Part shown: piece after piece, positions 23,656 through 32,079 of the stretch | Position numbering within the stretch: position 1 is the stretch's first letter | How the letters are laid out: the number at the start of each line of letters is the position of its first letter | Assembly (NCBI GenBank): GCA_040387195.1 | Contig: JAZKEF010000017.1 | Coordinates: 203,145-267,144, forward strand | DNA: 64,000 nucleotides | Origin: UKL13-3 sp040387195 | GTDB lineage: Bacteria > Bacteroidota > Bacteroidia > UKL13-3 | Direction of reading: 5' to 3' | Notes under the pieces: model-generated | What the model saw: the letters and a program-made list of their open reading frames with translations, nothing else | Databases searched by the model: none | What the model was told of the DNA's origin: nothing | Translations under genes and position numbers: made by a program

Positions 23656-23681
23656 AAGTAGATATTAATTTTTAGCGAGCG

Positions 23682-23689
23682 CAAATTTA
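23682..23689 (-). promoter_or_regulatory. sdhCAB -7 promoter box (TAAATTTG)
   Basis: On the minus strand TAAATTTG matches TAnnTTTG exactly, 26 nt before the sdhC start codon. The -33 TTG is not at the ideal position. Confidence 0.55.
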
Positions 23690-23865
23690 TGAATACCGCT
23701 ATTTTATCCTATTTTAACAATCCACAATTGTTTATTTAAAATCTATCTAAACAGCTATGAAAAGCCTTATAGAATGGATAACTTGAAAACTTTTAAAAGG
23801 TTTGCTTTCTAATTCGTTTCAATTGTCACATTTTTGAAGCCGTTCATCAAAAACCTAAACGTATC

Positions 23866-24873
23866 GTGTATAAGCTCATTGTCAGATTGTTGTTTCTAAT
23901 GTCGGCCGAAAAGGCCCATTATTTTACCCTTAATACATTCAAAATCCTACTGTTTATTCCCGGAGTGAAACAATTATGCCGACTGTTATTTTTTGTCGAA
24001 AAACCTGTACAGTTTTTGGGAATTACCTTCCCGAACAGGGTAGGATTGGCTGCTGGATTTGATAAAAACGCCCGTTACCTGGAAGAGTTTAAGGCGATGG
24101 GGTTTGGAAGTGTGGAGATAGGAACGGTAACACCAGTGGGTCAACCAGGAAATGACCAGCCCAGGTTGTTCAGGTTAATTGAGGATAAGGCCATTATAAA
24201 CCGCATGGGTTTTAACAATGACGGAGCAGATGTGGTGGTGGAGCGCCTTAAAAACAGACCCGAGGGATTGATTGTGGGTGGAAACATAGGCAAAAACAAG
24301 GTAACACCGAACGAAGAGGCCCAGCACGATTATGAGGTATGTTTTGAGAAACTATACGATTATGTGGATTATTTTGTGGTGAATGTAAGTTCTCCCAATA
24401 CTCCTAATCTTAGGGCCTTGCAGGATAAGGAACCGCTCATGAAGATTTTATCGGCACTGGTGAACAAGCGCAGGAGCAAGGCGGTACAGAAGCCCATCTT
24501 GCTTAAAATTGCTCCTGATTTAACCGATTCGCAACTGGATGATGTGGTGGAGATTGTAACCGAAAGTGGCATTGAGGGCATTGTGGCTACCAATACTACC
24601 ATTAGCCGCGAGCAATTGCTAACCGCAAAATCAAAGGTAGAAACGATTGGTGCGGGAGGATTGAGTGGACAAATATTACATGCACATTCAACGCAGGTTC
24701 TGAAGTATATTAACCAAAAGAGCAACGGTTCTATACCCTTAATCGGTGTAGGAGGAATTCACAGTACCCAAACAGCACAAGCGAAGATAGATGCCGGTGC
24801 AACGCTTGTTCAGTTGTATACCGGATTTATTTATGAAGGGCCCGGTTTGGTAAAGCGGATTGCAGCCCTTTAA
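23866..24873 (+). CDS. pyrD: Dihydroorotate dehydrogenase (quinone), class 2
   Basis: This 335-residue membrane-associated flavoenzyme catalyses the fourth step of pyrimidine synthesis and reduces quinone. Family blocks are FPNRVGLAAGFDKNARYL, GFGSVEIGTVTPVGQPGN-PRLFRL, NRMGFNNDGAD, the catalytic Ser region VNVSSPNTPNLRALQ and the FMN-phosphate region IGVGGIHSTQTAQAKIDAGATLVQLYTGFIYEGP. The N-terminal helices (about residues 1-40) are the membrane/quinone tunnel typical of class 2. The start codon is GTG. It diverges from sdhCAB. Confidence 0.96.
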   Translation: MYKLIVRLLFLMSAEKAHYFTLNTFKILLFIPGVKQLCRLLFFVEKPVQFLGITFPNRVGLAAGFDKNARYLEEFKAMGFGSVEIGTVTPVGQPGNDQPRLFRLIEDKAIINRMGFNNDGADVVVERLKNRPEGLIVGGNIGKNKVTPNEEAQHDYEVCFEKLYDYVDYFVVNVSSPNTPNLRALQDKEPLMKILSALVNKRRSKAVQKPILLKIAPDLTDSQLDDVVEIVTESGIEGIVATNTTISREQLLTAKSKVETIGAGGLSGQILHAHSTQVLKYINQKSNGSIPLIGVGGIHSTQTAQAKIDAGATLVQLYTGFIYEGPGLVKRIAAL

Positions 24874-24895
24874 TTTTTTTTAACAGCAATATTTT

Positions 24896-25186
24896 ATGCA
24901 GCTCATACAATTTACTTCCGCAGCGCTTGCGGCTATCGAACATTATAAAACCACGCTTCAGATTCCGGCCGATCACTACCTGCGTGTAGGTATTCGCCAG
25001 AAAAATGAAACCAATAAAAGGCTACTCATTGCTTTTGATGCCAAAACGGATAAGGATAAACTGGAAGAGGTGCAGGGGCAACAAATTATTTACCATCCCG
25101 GAGAAATCTTCTTTTTTGCAGGAATGCAAATTGATTATGTAGAAGAGGAAGGCCGCAAAGGATTTACCTTTATTGAAAAAAAATAA
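24896..25186 (+). CDS. HesB/IscA-like protein without cysteines
   Basis: This 96-residue protein has the HesB/IscA/ErpA beta fold: FTSAALAAIEHYK, YLRVGIRQKNETNKRLLIAFD, IIYHPGEIFFFAGMQIDYVEEEGRKGFTF. True A-type Fe-S carriers have one Cys after the GxR strand and a CxC near the C terminus. Here the first Cys is absent and the protein ends before the CxC would occur, and there is no Cys anywhere in the sequence. It therefore cannot act as a classical cluster scaffold; a structural or regulatory role is possible. It lies 22 nt after pyrD, probably cotranscribed. Confidence 0.82.
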   Translation: MQLIQFTSAALAAIEHYKTTLQIPADHYLRVGIRQKNETNKRLLIAFDAKTDKDKLEEVQGQQIIYHPGEIFFFAGMQIDYVEEEGRKGFTFIEKK

Positions 25187-25219
25187 GACTAACTGCAATT
25201 TGGGTATATTGCGGCTACT

Positions 25220-25897
25220 ATGTTACGGATAATCACTCTATGTTTTTTTGTTCCCCTATGCGTGTTTGCTCAGGAAGAAGGGGAACGGTTTTGGTCCGGT
25301 TTTGTTGAGTATAACACCAATATCAGCAACAATGGAAGAATATTGTCCAGCGGGACTTACAGCAATGACCATTCTACCAGTTATTACCTGAATACAAGAA
25401 TTAGCAAAGGTAAATTTATTTCCAAGGGACGGGCTTTTTCCTATGGTATTTTGGGGACAGTTAATTATTCCGAATCAGATTTTATTAAGATAAACGGAGA
25501 TAACAGGTACACCATTTCCTATCAGTTGGGGGCTCAGTTTGGCCTGAGTAAATACTATGTTATACTTCCAAAATTTTATGCCACGGTAAATCATGATTTT
25601 AGTTATCAGTATCAGTGGAACGAAGGCAATGATGTATTTGCCAACAGTACCAACACGCATTCCATATTATACAGGCTCTCACCCGGCATGCATTACAGGG
25701 TAAAACCAAGATGGGGCTTACAACTCAATCTCAGTTTGTTCTCTTTAGCTGTAAGAAGAAGCCTTTCAAGTGATAGCCAAAGCCGGTCAGAAACACAAAG
25801 GATCAATGTGAACCTGTTTTCGGGCACCACCTTAGGTAACTTAACGTTTGGAGTATTATATTTCCCATTCCAATCTCAGCGAAAAAACACGAAATGA
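25220..25897 (+). CDS. Outer-membrane beta-barrel-like protein of unknown function
   Basis: The 225-residue protein has a signal peptide (about 1-17, ending VFAQ) and a mature part made of alternating polar/hydrophobic strands with many aromatic residues (FWSGFVEYNTNIS, YTISYQLGAQFGL, HSILYRLSPGMHYRVKPRWGLQLNLSLFSL), ending LTFGVLYFPF, as expected of an 8-10-strand barrel. I cannot assign a family. Its stop overlaps the start of the permease gene by 4 nt, suggesting translational coupling. A near-consensus TATATTG box (about 25206) lies upstream. Confidence 0.72.
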   Translation: MLRIITLCFFVPLCVFAQEEGERFWSGFVEYNTNISNNGRILSSGTYSNDHSTSYYLNTRISKGKFISKGRAFSYGILGTVNYSESDFIKINGDNRYTISYQLGAQFGLSKYYVILPKFYATVNHDFSYQYQWNEGNDVFANSTNTHSILYRLSPGMHYRVKPRWGLQLNLSLFSLAVRRSLSSDSQSRSETQRINVNLFSGTTLGNLTFGVLYFPFQSQRKNTK

Positions 25898-27126
25898 CCT
25901 TTACCGAAAATATGAAGCTGGCTTTAACCTCCATTGCCGGCAATAAAGCGCGGGCAACTATTACGGCATTGATTATTGCTATCGGAATTATGGCGTTGGT
26001 GGGTATCCTAACAGCCATTGATGGTATTAAGGCTTCCATTAACAGCAGCTTTTCCAACATGGGAGCCAATACGTTTAATATTAAAAACAGGGGGAATAAT
26101 GTGCAGTTTGGTGTAAAAGGGAAAGCACCTAAAAAATACCAAACCATCACCAAACAGGAGGCTTACGCTTTCATCGAACAATATTCCTACCCGTCTACTA
26201 CATCACTTTCGGTAAATGCATCCTTTGCCAGTACGGTAAAGTATGGTTCCAATAAAACAGATCCCAACGTAATGGTAATGGGAGGGGATGAACACTATTT
26301 GCAGGTAGGTGGTTATGAAATAGCAAGCGGACGAAATTTTGGAGAAAAGGAAGTGGCTTCGGCAGGCAATGTTGCATTGATTGGTAAAGAGATAAAAACC
26401 AAACTGTTTAAAAACCAAAATCCGTTGGGAGAGCCCATATTTGTTGGCGGTGCCAAGTACAGGGTGGTAGGAGTTCTCAAAGAAAAAGGTTCGGCAATGG
26501 GTTTTGGAGGCGATCGAATTGTGATTGTTCCGCTGGAAAATGCACGACAGGTATTTGCACGTCCAAATATGAGTTTTGTAATTACCGTGGCCATTCAGGA
26601 TGTTCCCAAAATGGAAGCAGCAGTTGAAGAAGCAGAGGCTGTTTTTAGAAGGGTCAGGCATTTGCCGGCTATGTCGGAAAATAACTTTGAAGTGCTGAAA
26701 GCGGATAATATGGCCAAGGAACTCATTGGCAATTTAAAATATGTAACCATTGCGGCCACTGTTATTGGTTTTATTACCTTACTGGGAGCCGCTGTGGGTC
26801 TTATGAATATTATGCTAGTGTCGGTAACCGAACGCACCCGCGAGATAGGGATCCGCAAATCCATCGGGGCCACTGCAAAGGTTATCCGCAGGCAGTTTTT
26901 GTTTGAGGCAATCGTAATTTGCCAGATTGGTGGCATAGGTGGTGTGATATTGGGCCTGGCCATGGGCAATGCCGTTTCCATGCTGATGAGCGGAGGATTT
27001 ATCATTCCATGGTTATGGATTATGTGCGGTATTGTATTGTGTTTTGCAGTTGGATTAATTTCAGGTATCTATCCAGCAATCAAAGCCTCGCGGCTTGATC
27101 CGATTGAAGCCTTGCGCTACGAGTAA
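25894..27126 (+). CDS. MacB/FtsX-type ABC transporter permease
   Basis: This 410-residue protein has the MacB architecture: an N-terminal helix (about 18-42) in the segment ALTSIAGNKARATITALIIAIGIMALVG, a periplasmic MacB_PCD domain of about 220 residues and three C-terminal helices of the FtsX domain (about 275-300, 330-355 and 375-395) with the typical ERTREIGIRKSIGAT and IYPAIKASRLDPIEALRYE. Partners are usually an ATPase and a membrane fusion protein; none is adjacent. The upstream barrel gene overlaps it by 4 nt. The substrate is unknown. Confidence 0.92.
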   Translation: MTFTENMKLALTSIAGNKARATITALIIAIGIMALVGILTAIDGIKASINSSFSNMGANTFNIKNRGNNVQFGVKGKAPKKYQTITKQEAYAFIEQYSYPSTTSLSVNASFASTVKYGSNKTDPNVMVMGGDEHYLQVGGYEIASGRNFGEKEVASAGNVALIGKEIKTKLFKNQNPLGEPIFVGGAKYRVVGVLKEKGSAMGFGGDRIVIVPLENARQVFARPNMSFVITVAIQDVPKMEAAVEEAEAVFRRVRHLPAMSENNFEVLKADNMAKELIGNLKYVTIAATVIGFITLLGAAVGLMNIMLVSVTERTREIGIRKSIGATAKVIRRQFLFEAIVICQIGGIGGVILGLAMGNAVSMLMSGGFIIPWLWIMCGIVLCFAVGLISGIYPAIKASRLDPIEALRYE

Positions 27127-27155
27127 CTTGTATTCGGCTTAGCCTTTTATTCCGC

Positions 27156-27163
27156 TATATTTG
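27156..27163 (+). promoter_or_regulatory. -7 box directly before the rluA-type gene (TATATTTG)
   Basis: TATATTTG matches TAnnTTTG exactly and ends only 4 nt before the ATG at 27168. With a start site about 5-7 nt downstream of the box the mRNA would be leaderless or nearly so. Confidence 0.55.
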
Positions 27164-27167
27164 CGCC

Positions 27168-27887
27168 ATGCAAAAAATTCCTCCTTTTAAGGATATGATT
27201 GTGTTTGAGGACGATCATCTTATCTTTATCAATAAACCCGCTTATATATCTTCGCTTGATGAACGCAACAGTGATGCCCCAAGTTTGCTGAGTCTTGCCA
27301 AACGTTACTGGCCCGAGGCACAATTGTGTCACAGGCTGGATAAAGAAACCTCAGGCATTATGGTTATTGCCAAGGATCCGGAAACGTATCGTACCATGGC
27401 CATGAAATTTGAAGCACGCGAAATTGAGAAATGCTATCATGCTTTGGTGGGCGGGAATTTACAGGTTGACCATAAATCGATTGTATTACCATTGAGTGTA
27501 ACCAAAAAAGGATTGGCTAAAATTGATATGAAAGAAGGTAAACCAGCCGAGACAATCATTACCACTGTGAAGTTGTGGCAGCATTACTCGTTGCTGGAGT
27601 GTAAGCCTGTTTCGGGGCGTTTGCACCAAATCAGAATTCACCTTTCATCCCAAAACTTCCCGATAGTTGCCGATACACAATATGGCGGAAAGGTTCCCCT
27701 ATTATCCAAGATGAAACGCAATTTTAAATTTGGTAAGTTTGAGGAGGAGCAGGGATTGATTAAACGTGTTGCCCTGCATGCGTATAAACTCGTATTTGAT
27801 ATTGAAGGCAAGGTATATGATGTAGTTGCCCCCTATCCCAAAGATATAGATGTACTGGTGAAGTTGTTTGATAAGCACGATAGCTAG
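27168..27887 (+). CDS. RluA-family pseudouridine synthase
   Basis: This 239-residue enzyme converts uridine to pseudouridine in rRNA or tRNA. The catalytic Asp is in HRLDKETSGIMVIAKD at about residues 56-71, and the motif III region GRLHQIRIHLSSQNFPIVADTQYGG is intact. The N-terminal S4 domain of RluC/RluD is absent, as in RluA/TruC-like members. The precise target uridine cannot be inferred. It is followed after 6 nt by the RidA-like gene. Confidence 0.93.
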   Translation: MQKIPPFKDMIVFEDDHLIFINKPAYISSLDERNSDAPSLLSLAKRYWPEAQLCHRLDKETSGIMVIAKDPETYRTMAMKFEAREIEKCYHALVGGNLQVDHKSIVLPLSVTKKGLAKIDMKEGKPAETIITTVKLWQHYSLLECKPVSGRLHQIRIHLSSQNFPIVADTQYGGKVPLLSKMKRNFKFGKFEEEQGLIKRVALHAYKLVFDIEGKVYDVVAPYPKDIDVLVKLFDKHDS

Positions 27888-27893
27888 ATCGTT

Positions 27894-28361
27894 ATGGACA
27901 AGGAAATATTATTTCAACTCTCCGAACTCGGACTTACCTTACCAGAAATAACTACTCCCGGAGGTTCTTACATATCGGTCAATGTTCGGGGTAATATTGT
28001 GTATGTTGCCATTCAGTTTCCGATTGTGAACGGGGAGTACTTTTACCTTGGGAGATTAGGAAAAGAAATTACAACTGAAGATGGATACAAAGCTATGCAA
28101 TTAGCAGCTTTAAATGTGCTTGCTCAGATCCATATAAAAATCGGTTTCGAAAAAATAGAAGGATTGAACCATGTTGATGCATACTACCAGGCTGCCGAAG
28201 GTTGGGATGATGGCCCTAAGGTGGTAAACGGAGCATCCGACTTGTTTGTGCAGGTGCTTGGTGATAAAGGAATCCACACCCGTGCCATATTCGGGGTTGA
28301 TGTATTGCCCCGTAATTTTAGCGTGGGGTTAACTTGTACGTTTACATTGTCCGGTTTTTAG
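27894..28361 (+). CDS. RidA family protein (YjgF/L-PSP fold)
   Basis: The 155-residue protein has the RidA fold: an opening GLTLPEITTPGGSYISVNVRGNIVYVA, a central helix MQLAALNVLAQI and the C-terminal active-site segment HTRAIFGVDVLPRNFSVGLTC, with the conserved Arg that holds the substrate carboxylate in RidA enzymes (HTR). True RidA deaminates reactive enamine/imine intermediates; this longer subgroup (about 150 residues) is less well studied. It is 6 nt after the rluA-type gene. Confidence 0.9.
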   Translation: MDKEILFQLSELGLTLPEITTPGGSYISVNVRGNIVYVAIQFPIVNGEYFYLGRLGKEITTEDGYKAMQLAALNVLAQIHIKIGFEKIEGLNHVDAYYQAAEGWDDGPKVVNGASDLFVQVLGDKGIHTRAIFGVDVLPRNFSVGLTCTFTLSGF

Positions 28362-28388
28362 CTATTTGATGTGAGCTATCGGCAAGTA

Positions 28389-30323
28389 TTATTGGTCTTT
28401 ACGCTGAGTCGACTGATACAATCCATTGCGGTATAATACCGAAATACCCTGCAGGTAATGCTGAAAGTCGGAATACAATTGTTTGCCTTCTTTCCCTTTT
28501 AAAACGATTGGACCTCCTATAAACGACAAAGAATCTATTTGATGATAGTAGTATTTTTTTGTGTTCATATCACAACTTAAGACCTGACCTTTTTCATTTT
28601 GCATATACAACATTTCGGCAGTGTTGCGGCTTATGGCAAATGGTTTAAAATGGTTGCTGAACACATTTTGGCCTATAAAATGATACGGTCCCTTGTAGCC
28701 GCTTTCCAACAACACAGTTGGAGCCAAATCTATTTGCGAACAGGTTCTGCTAAACACCTGCGGAGGTTTGGATGTATTGAGCAACAGTGCCGGAATATGA
28801 AACATTTTGTATTGTAAATGTTTGGGTTCGTATACCTCACCATGGTCGGCCACAATTACAAACAGTGTATTTTTAAACTCGGGATGTTTGGCGCATTTAT
28901 CCAAAAAATTTCCCATTACATAATCCGTGTAATAAAATGTAGCTTCTTCCGGTTTCATCCGCTTTACTTCGGGATGGCTTTCGGCAAATTGGGGAGGAAG
29001 GTCGAAAGGAGCATGGTTACTGATGGTGAGAATAACAGAGAATTTGGGTTTTTGATTGGGTGTGCTCCAGATCATCGGATACGCTTTATCGAATAAATCC
29101 TCATCACACACGCCCCAGTTGTTTTTGAAATGAGAGGACGTGAAACTGTTTACATCGGAAATCTGTTGAATACCTCCTTGCGTGAGGAACAAATCCATAT
29201 CATCATACTGCATGTCGCCACCATGGATAAACTGGGTTTCATAGCCGGCATCCAGTAAAATATTACCGAGAGAGTGAAATTCGTTCAACCCTTTTCTGCG
29301 GATCAAACTGTTTCCCAACACAGCCGGAAATCCTGCCAATGTAGATGTAAGACCTTGCTGTGTGCGCGATCCATTGGCATAACACCTGGAGAATGATACT
29401 CCTTTTTTGCTCCACTCATCATACCGAGGTGATAGTGGTTTGCCATGCAGGCTGCCAATATTGATGGCTGAAAAGGTTTCAACAATGATGAATACAATAT
29501 TTTTAGGTTGGGTAGCAATGGATTTATTGTGTTTGCGCAAGGTTGGCCACCAAAGGGTATCATGAAACTCGGAAGGGTGAATGCTTTGTGTTTGAATGTG
29601 TTTGATGGCACTGCTGTCGGTTATTCCGGGAAAGATGGAAAGATCATGGTTGTAAATCCGGTTTTGGTCGAATGATTTTACGAACGTATACATGCCGTTT
29701 GACGACATCTGGTTGAGAAGTGATGAAGTAGAATAGGAGGTAATATACCACAGTGGCATACCGTACAACAAAAATGAAGTGCCAACAAAAGTGACAATAG
29801 TTGCCGAAAACCACAGTAACGGTTTTTCATACCGCGGCAGTTGTTTGGCCATTTGTTTTTGGTGCCACCAAACAAAAGCATACATCAGCAACGCAAATAC
29901 AACGAGCGCTTTTATAAGCGGAAAACCCTTGTATAACATCGGAAGTACAATGTCGAAATGATTGATTACCTCCATGGCAAGCGCATTCATCCGGGTGCCA
30001 TATTGCTTAAAATAAAATATATCGGCCAGGTTGGTGAAGAAAACGATGGCAATAGAAGTATTGAAGAGGAGGTAAAAAAAGCGAAGGTATTTTTCACTGA
30101 AAATTTTAAAAGGACTGCTCAATAGAAAGGAAACGAGCAACGACATTGAAATGGCATTGGAGTCCATTATTAGGCCTATTAAAAAGCACAGAAAAATATC
30201 CATACCCGGGTTTTGCATGGCTTCATCATAATAGTAGAAAAAAAAGGCACCGCGCAGCAAGCTTAGTATCAATAGCGCAGTAAAGTAAAGTTTGAGTAGG
30301 TAGAGATAAAATATTTTGTTCAT
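28389..30323 (-). CDS. LTA synthase family sulfatase (phosphoglycerol-transferase-like)
   Basis: This 644-residue inner-membrane enzyme has five helices in the first about 200 residues and a large extracytoplasmic sulfatase-fold domain. Metal-site residues are visible as the Glu in IVFIIVETFS, the nucleophile Thr in NGSRTQQGL, and the Asp-His pair in VIVADHGEVYEP. Gram-positive relatives polymerise lipoteichoic acid; in Bacteroidota they likely transfer phosphoglycerol or phosphoethanolamine to a surface glycan or lipid, which is inference. It follows the Wzi-like gene by 22 nt, consistent with a surface-polysaccharide context. Confidence 0.9.
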   Translation of the reverse strand: MNKIFYLYLLKLYFTALLILSLLRGAFFFYYYDEAMQNPGMDIFLCFLIGLIMDSNAISMSLLVSFLLSSPFKIFSEKYLRFFYLLFNTSIAIVFFTNLADIFYFKQYGTRMNALAMEVINHFDIVLPMLYKGFPLIKALVVFALLMYAFVWWHQKQMAKQLPRYEKPLLWFSATIVTFVGTSFLLYGMPLWYITSYSTSSLLNQMSSNGMYTFVKSFDQNRIYNHDLSIFPGITDSSAIKHIQTQSIHPSEFHDTLWWPTLRKHNKSIATQPKNIVFIIVETFSAINIGSLHGKPLSPRYDEWSKKGVSFSRCYANGSRTQQGLTSTLAGFPAVLGNSLIRRKGLNEFHSLGNILLDAGYETQFIHGGDMQYDDMDLFLTQGGIQQISDVNSFTSSHFKNNWGVCDEDLFDKAYPMIWSTPNQKPKFSVILTISNHAPFDLPPQFAESHPEVKRMKPEEATFYYTDYVMGNFLDKCAKHPEFKNTLFVIVADHGEVYEPKHLQYKMFHIPALLLNTSKPPQVFSRTCSQIDLAPTVLLESGYKGPYHFIGQNVFSNHFKPFAISRNTAEMLYMQNEKGQVLSCDMNTKKYYYHQIDSLSFIGGPIVLKGKEGKQLYSDFQHYLQGISVLYRNGLYQSTQRKDQ

Positions 30324-30345
30324 GGCTTGTTGGAGTAGATGTTAT

Positions 30346-32025
30346 CTAAAAGTCACACCATCGGGGATTGATGTTCCACCGGAAAGCGATGGATCCATTG
30401 AAAGTTTGTGATTCAAAAACAGGCAATGCGCTTGTTGTTTTTCGGTAAGCAACCTGTAGGTCGATAAACATATTGTGACGGAACATATAGGAAACAAGTA
30501 TCTCTCCTACATAAAGCGTAGTGGTGACTCCCTGCCCAATCACATTTCCATATTCACGAACACGGCTATAATAGCTGAGCCTGATATCACTTCCCCAATT
30601 GCTTCCATTGGTATCATTCCCGTATGTCGTCATCATCATTTTAGAGGTAATAAACAACTTGTTTGTTGGCTGATACCTTATTATGGCAATACTCTCTTTG
30701 AAATTTGCTCCCAGTGGATGTGCCATGTTTTGATTATAGTTTGCATAAGCATTCAGCCTGTTGTAGGAAGTATACATATAAGGGCGTACACGGTTGTATT
30801 CCAATTGCAGGTCTAAATTACGGATGCCCAAAACATCTATATATTTTACTCCGGCCTGAAATGCAGTTTTGTTGCCCCACCAGTCTCTTTTTCCAAGCAA
30901 CTCATCAAACACCAGTTCCGAAATGGCAACTTGTCCGTAAAGTGAAAAATGTGCTAGGAAATTATACTTCCAGTCAAGACCTAAAATTGCTTTATCGGGA
31001 CTGTTCAATCCATTTTCAATCGGTTTATAAAAAATAATCGGGTTGGCATACTGCATGTCGAATCCACCATTGGCATATCCACTGTCGCGTTGGAATGAAA
31101 TGGTTTGGAACAATCCAAGGTTAAATTTTTTAGTTAGATTAATGCTGGCATGTGTGGTGGCAAAGTAGTGCCGCCTGGGATAAAGACTCTGAGTGGGCGG
31201 CTGGTAGTCGATGAGTTGTCCCCAGATATTTGAGTAATGGACTTTCCAAATACGGGTATTTACCCTCAAAAAAAGCACATCGTGTGCAAAGTCCGACATG
31301 GTAAGCGAACGGTAACCATTTCCGAAAAAGTTACGCCCTTGTCCAAGCTGGATATCAAAATATTTTCCGGCCTGATAACTCACATACCCGCTAGCCAGCC
31401 AATAGTTAAATGTTCGGCTGTCGCTTGTTTTTAAAAAAGACTGGCCCGGAATAACTTCATATTTGTCATAAAAAGACTGATTCCAGGAGTTCAGCTTTTG
31501 GATCTCGTCACAAAATTGGGTATAAAAGGAAAGATTTTCGCCAATTTGGCCTCTCATTTCAAATCCCCTGTTATTGAGGTATAAAAGTTCCCCCTGTGCG
31601 TTATCATATTCAAATTTTTGGTATGCAATTGGGTTTACCACCAATTTAAAATCAGGAATCACCGCATCATACACCGCTGCCTTGTGTTTATACATTCCTG
31701 TGCGCCATACACTTTTTTTACTGAGGGTGTTTTCTGAACTACTGTATTCGAAATTATCGTTTTGCAAATAGGCAAGATTGAAATAATCCTGCCCGCTAAG
31801 TTTTGCGGAGCTTATGTTAAAGCTATCAACGTATGACGCAATGCTGCTGCGTTTGTATGATTTGGTAGAGGTGGTAAATTCGGCCGGGGTTGCAAGGCGT
31901 CCCTGTTTAATCTCCATTCTGTCGAGCACATGTATGCTATACGAACCTAACGGGATATAAGAACCTTGGCCCAAAACGGTTGTCGACAACAGGATAATCG
32001 GAATGAAAATTCGGAGTTTATGCAT
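30346..32025 (-). CDS. Capsule assembly Wzi-like outer-membrane barrel
   Basis: The 559-residue protein has a signal peptide (about 1-19, VLGQ) and resembles the Wzi family of 18-strand barrels that hold capsule at the outer membrane. The characteristic GQGRNFFGNGYRSLTMSDFA lies near the middle (about residues 225-245), and later strands include the NLGLFQTISFQRDSGY and VAISELVFDELLGKRDWWGNK segments. It is 22 nt upstream of the LTA-synthase-like gene on the same strand and diverges from ligA with a 54-bp gap. Confidence 0.86.
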   Translation of the reverse strand: MHKLRIFIPIILLSTTVLGQGSYIPLGSYSIHVLDRMEIKQGRLATPAEFTTSTKSYKRSSIASYVDSFNISSAKLSGQDYFNLAYLQNDNFEYSSSENTLSKKSVWRTGMYKHKAAVYDAVIPDFKLVVNPIAYQKFEYDNAQGELLYLNNRGFEMRGQIGENLSFYTQFCDEIQKLNSWNQSFYDKYEVIPGQSFLKTSDSRTFNYWLASGYVSYQAGKYFDIQLGQGRNFFGNGYRSLTMSDFAHDVLFLRVNTRIWKVHYSNIWGQLIDYQPPTQSLYPRRHYFATTHASINLTKKFNLGLFQTISFQRDSGYANGGFDMQYANPIIFYKPIENGLNSPDKAILGLDWKYNFLAHFSLYGQVAISELVFDELLGKRDWWGNKTAFQAGVKYIDVLGIRNLDLQLEYNRVRPYMYTSYNRLNAYANYNQNMAHPLGANFKESIAIIRYQPTNKLFITSKMMMTTYGNDTNGSNWGSDIRLSYYSRVREYGNVIGQGVTTTLYVGEILVSYMFRHNMFIDLQVAYRKTTSALPVFESQTFNGSIAFRWNINPRWCDF

Positions 32026-32079
32026 GATTGCAAAAATGCTTTTTTATGTGGTGAATCAAAATACTTATTTTGCGCTACC

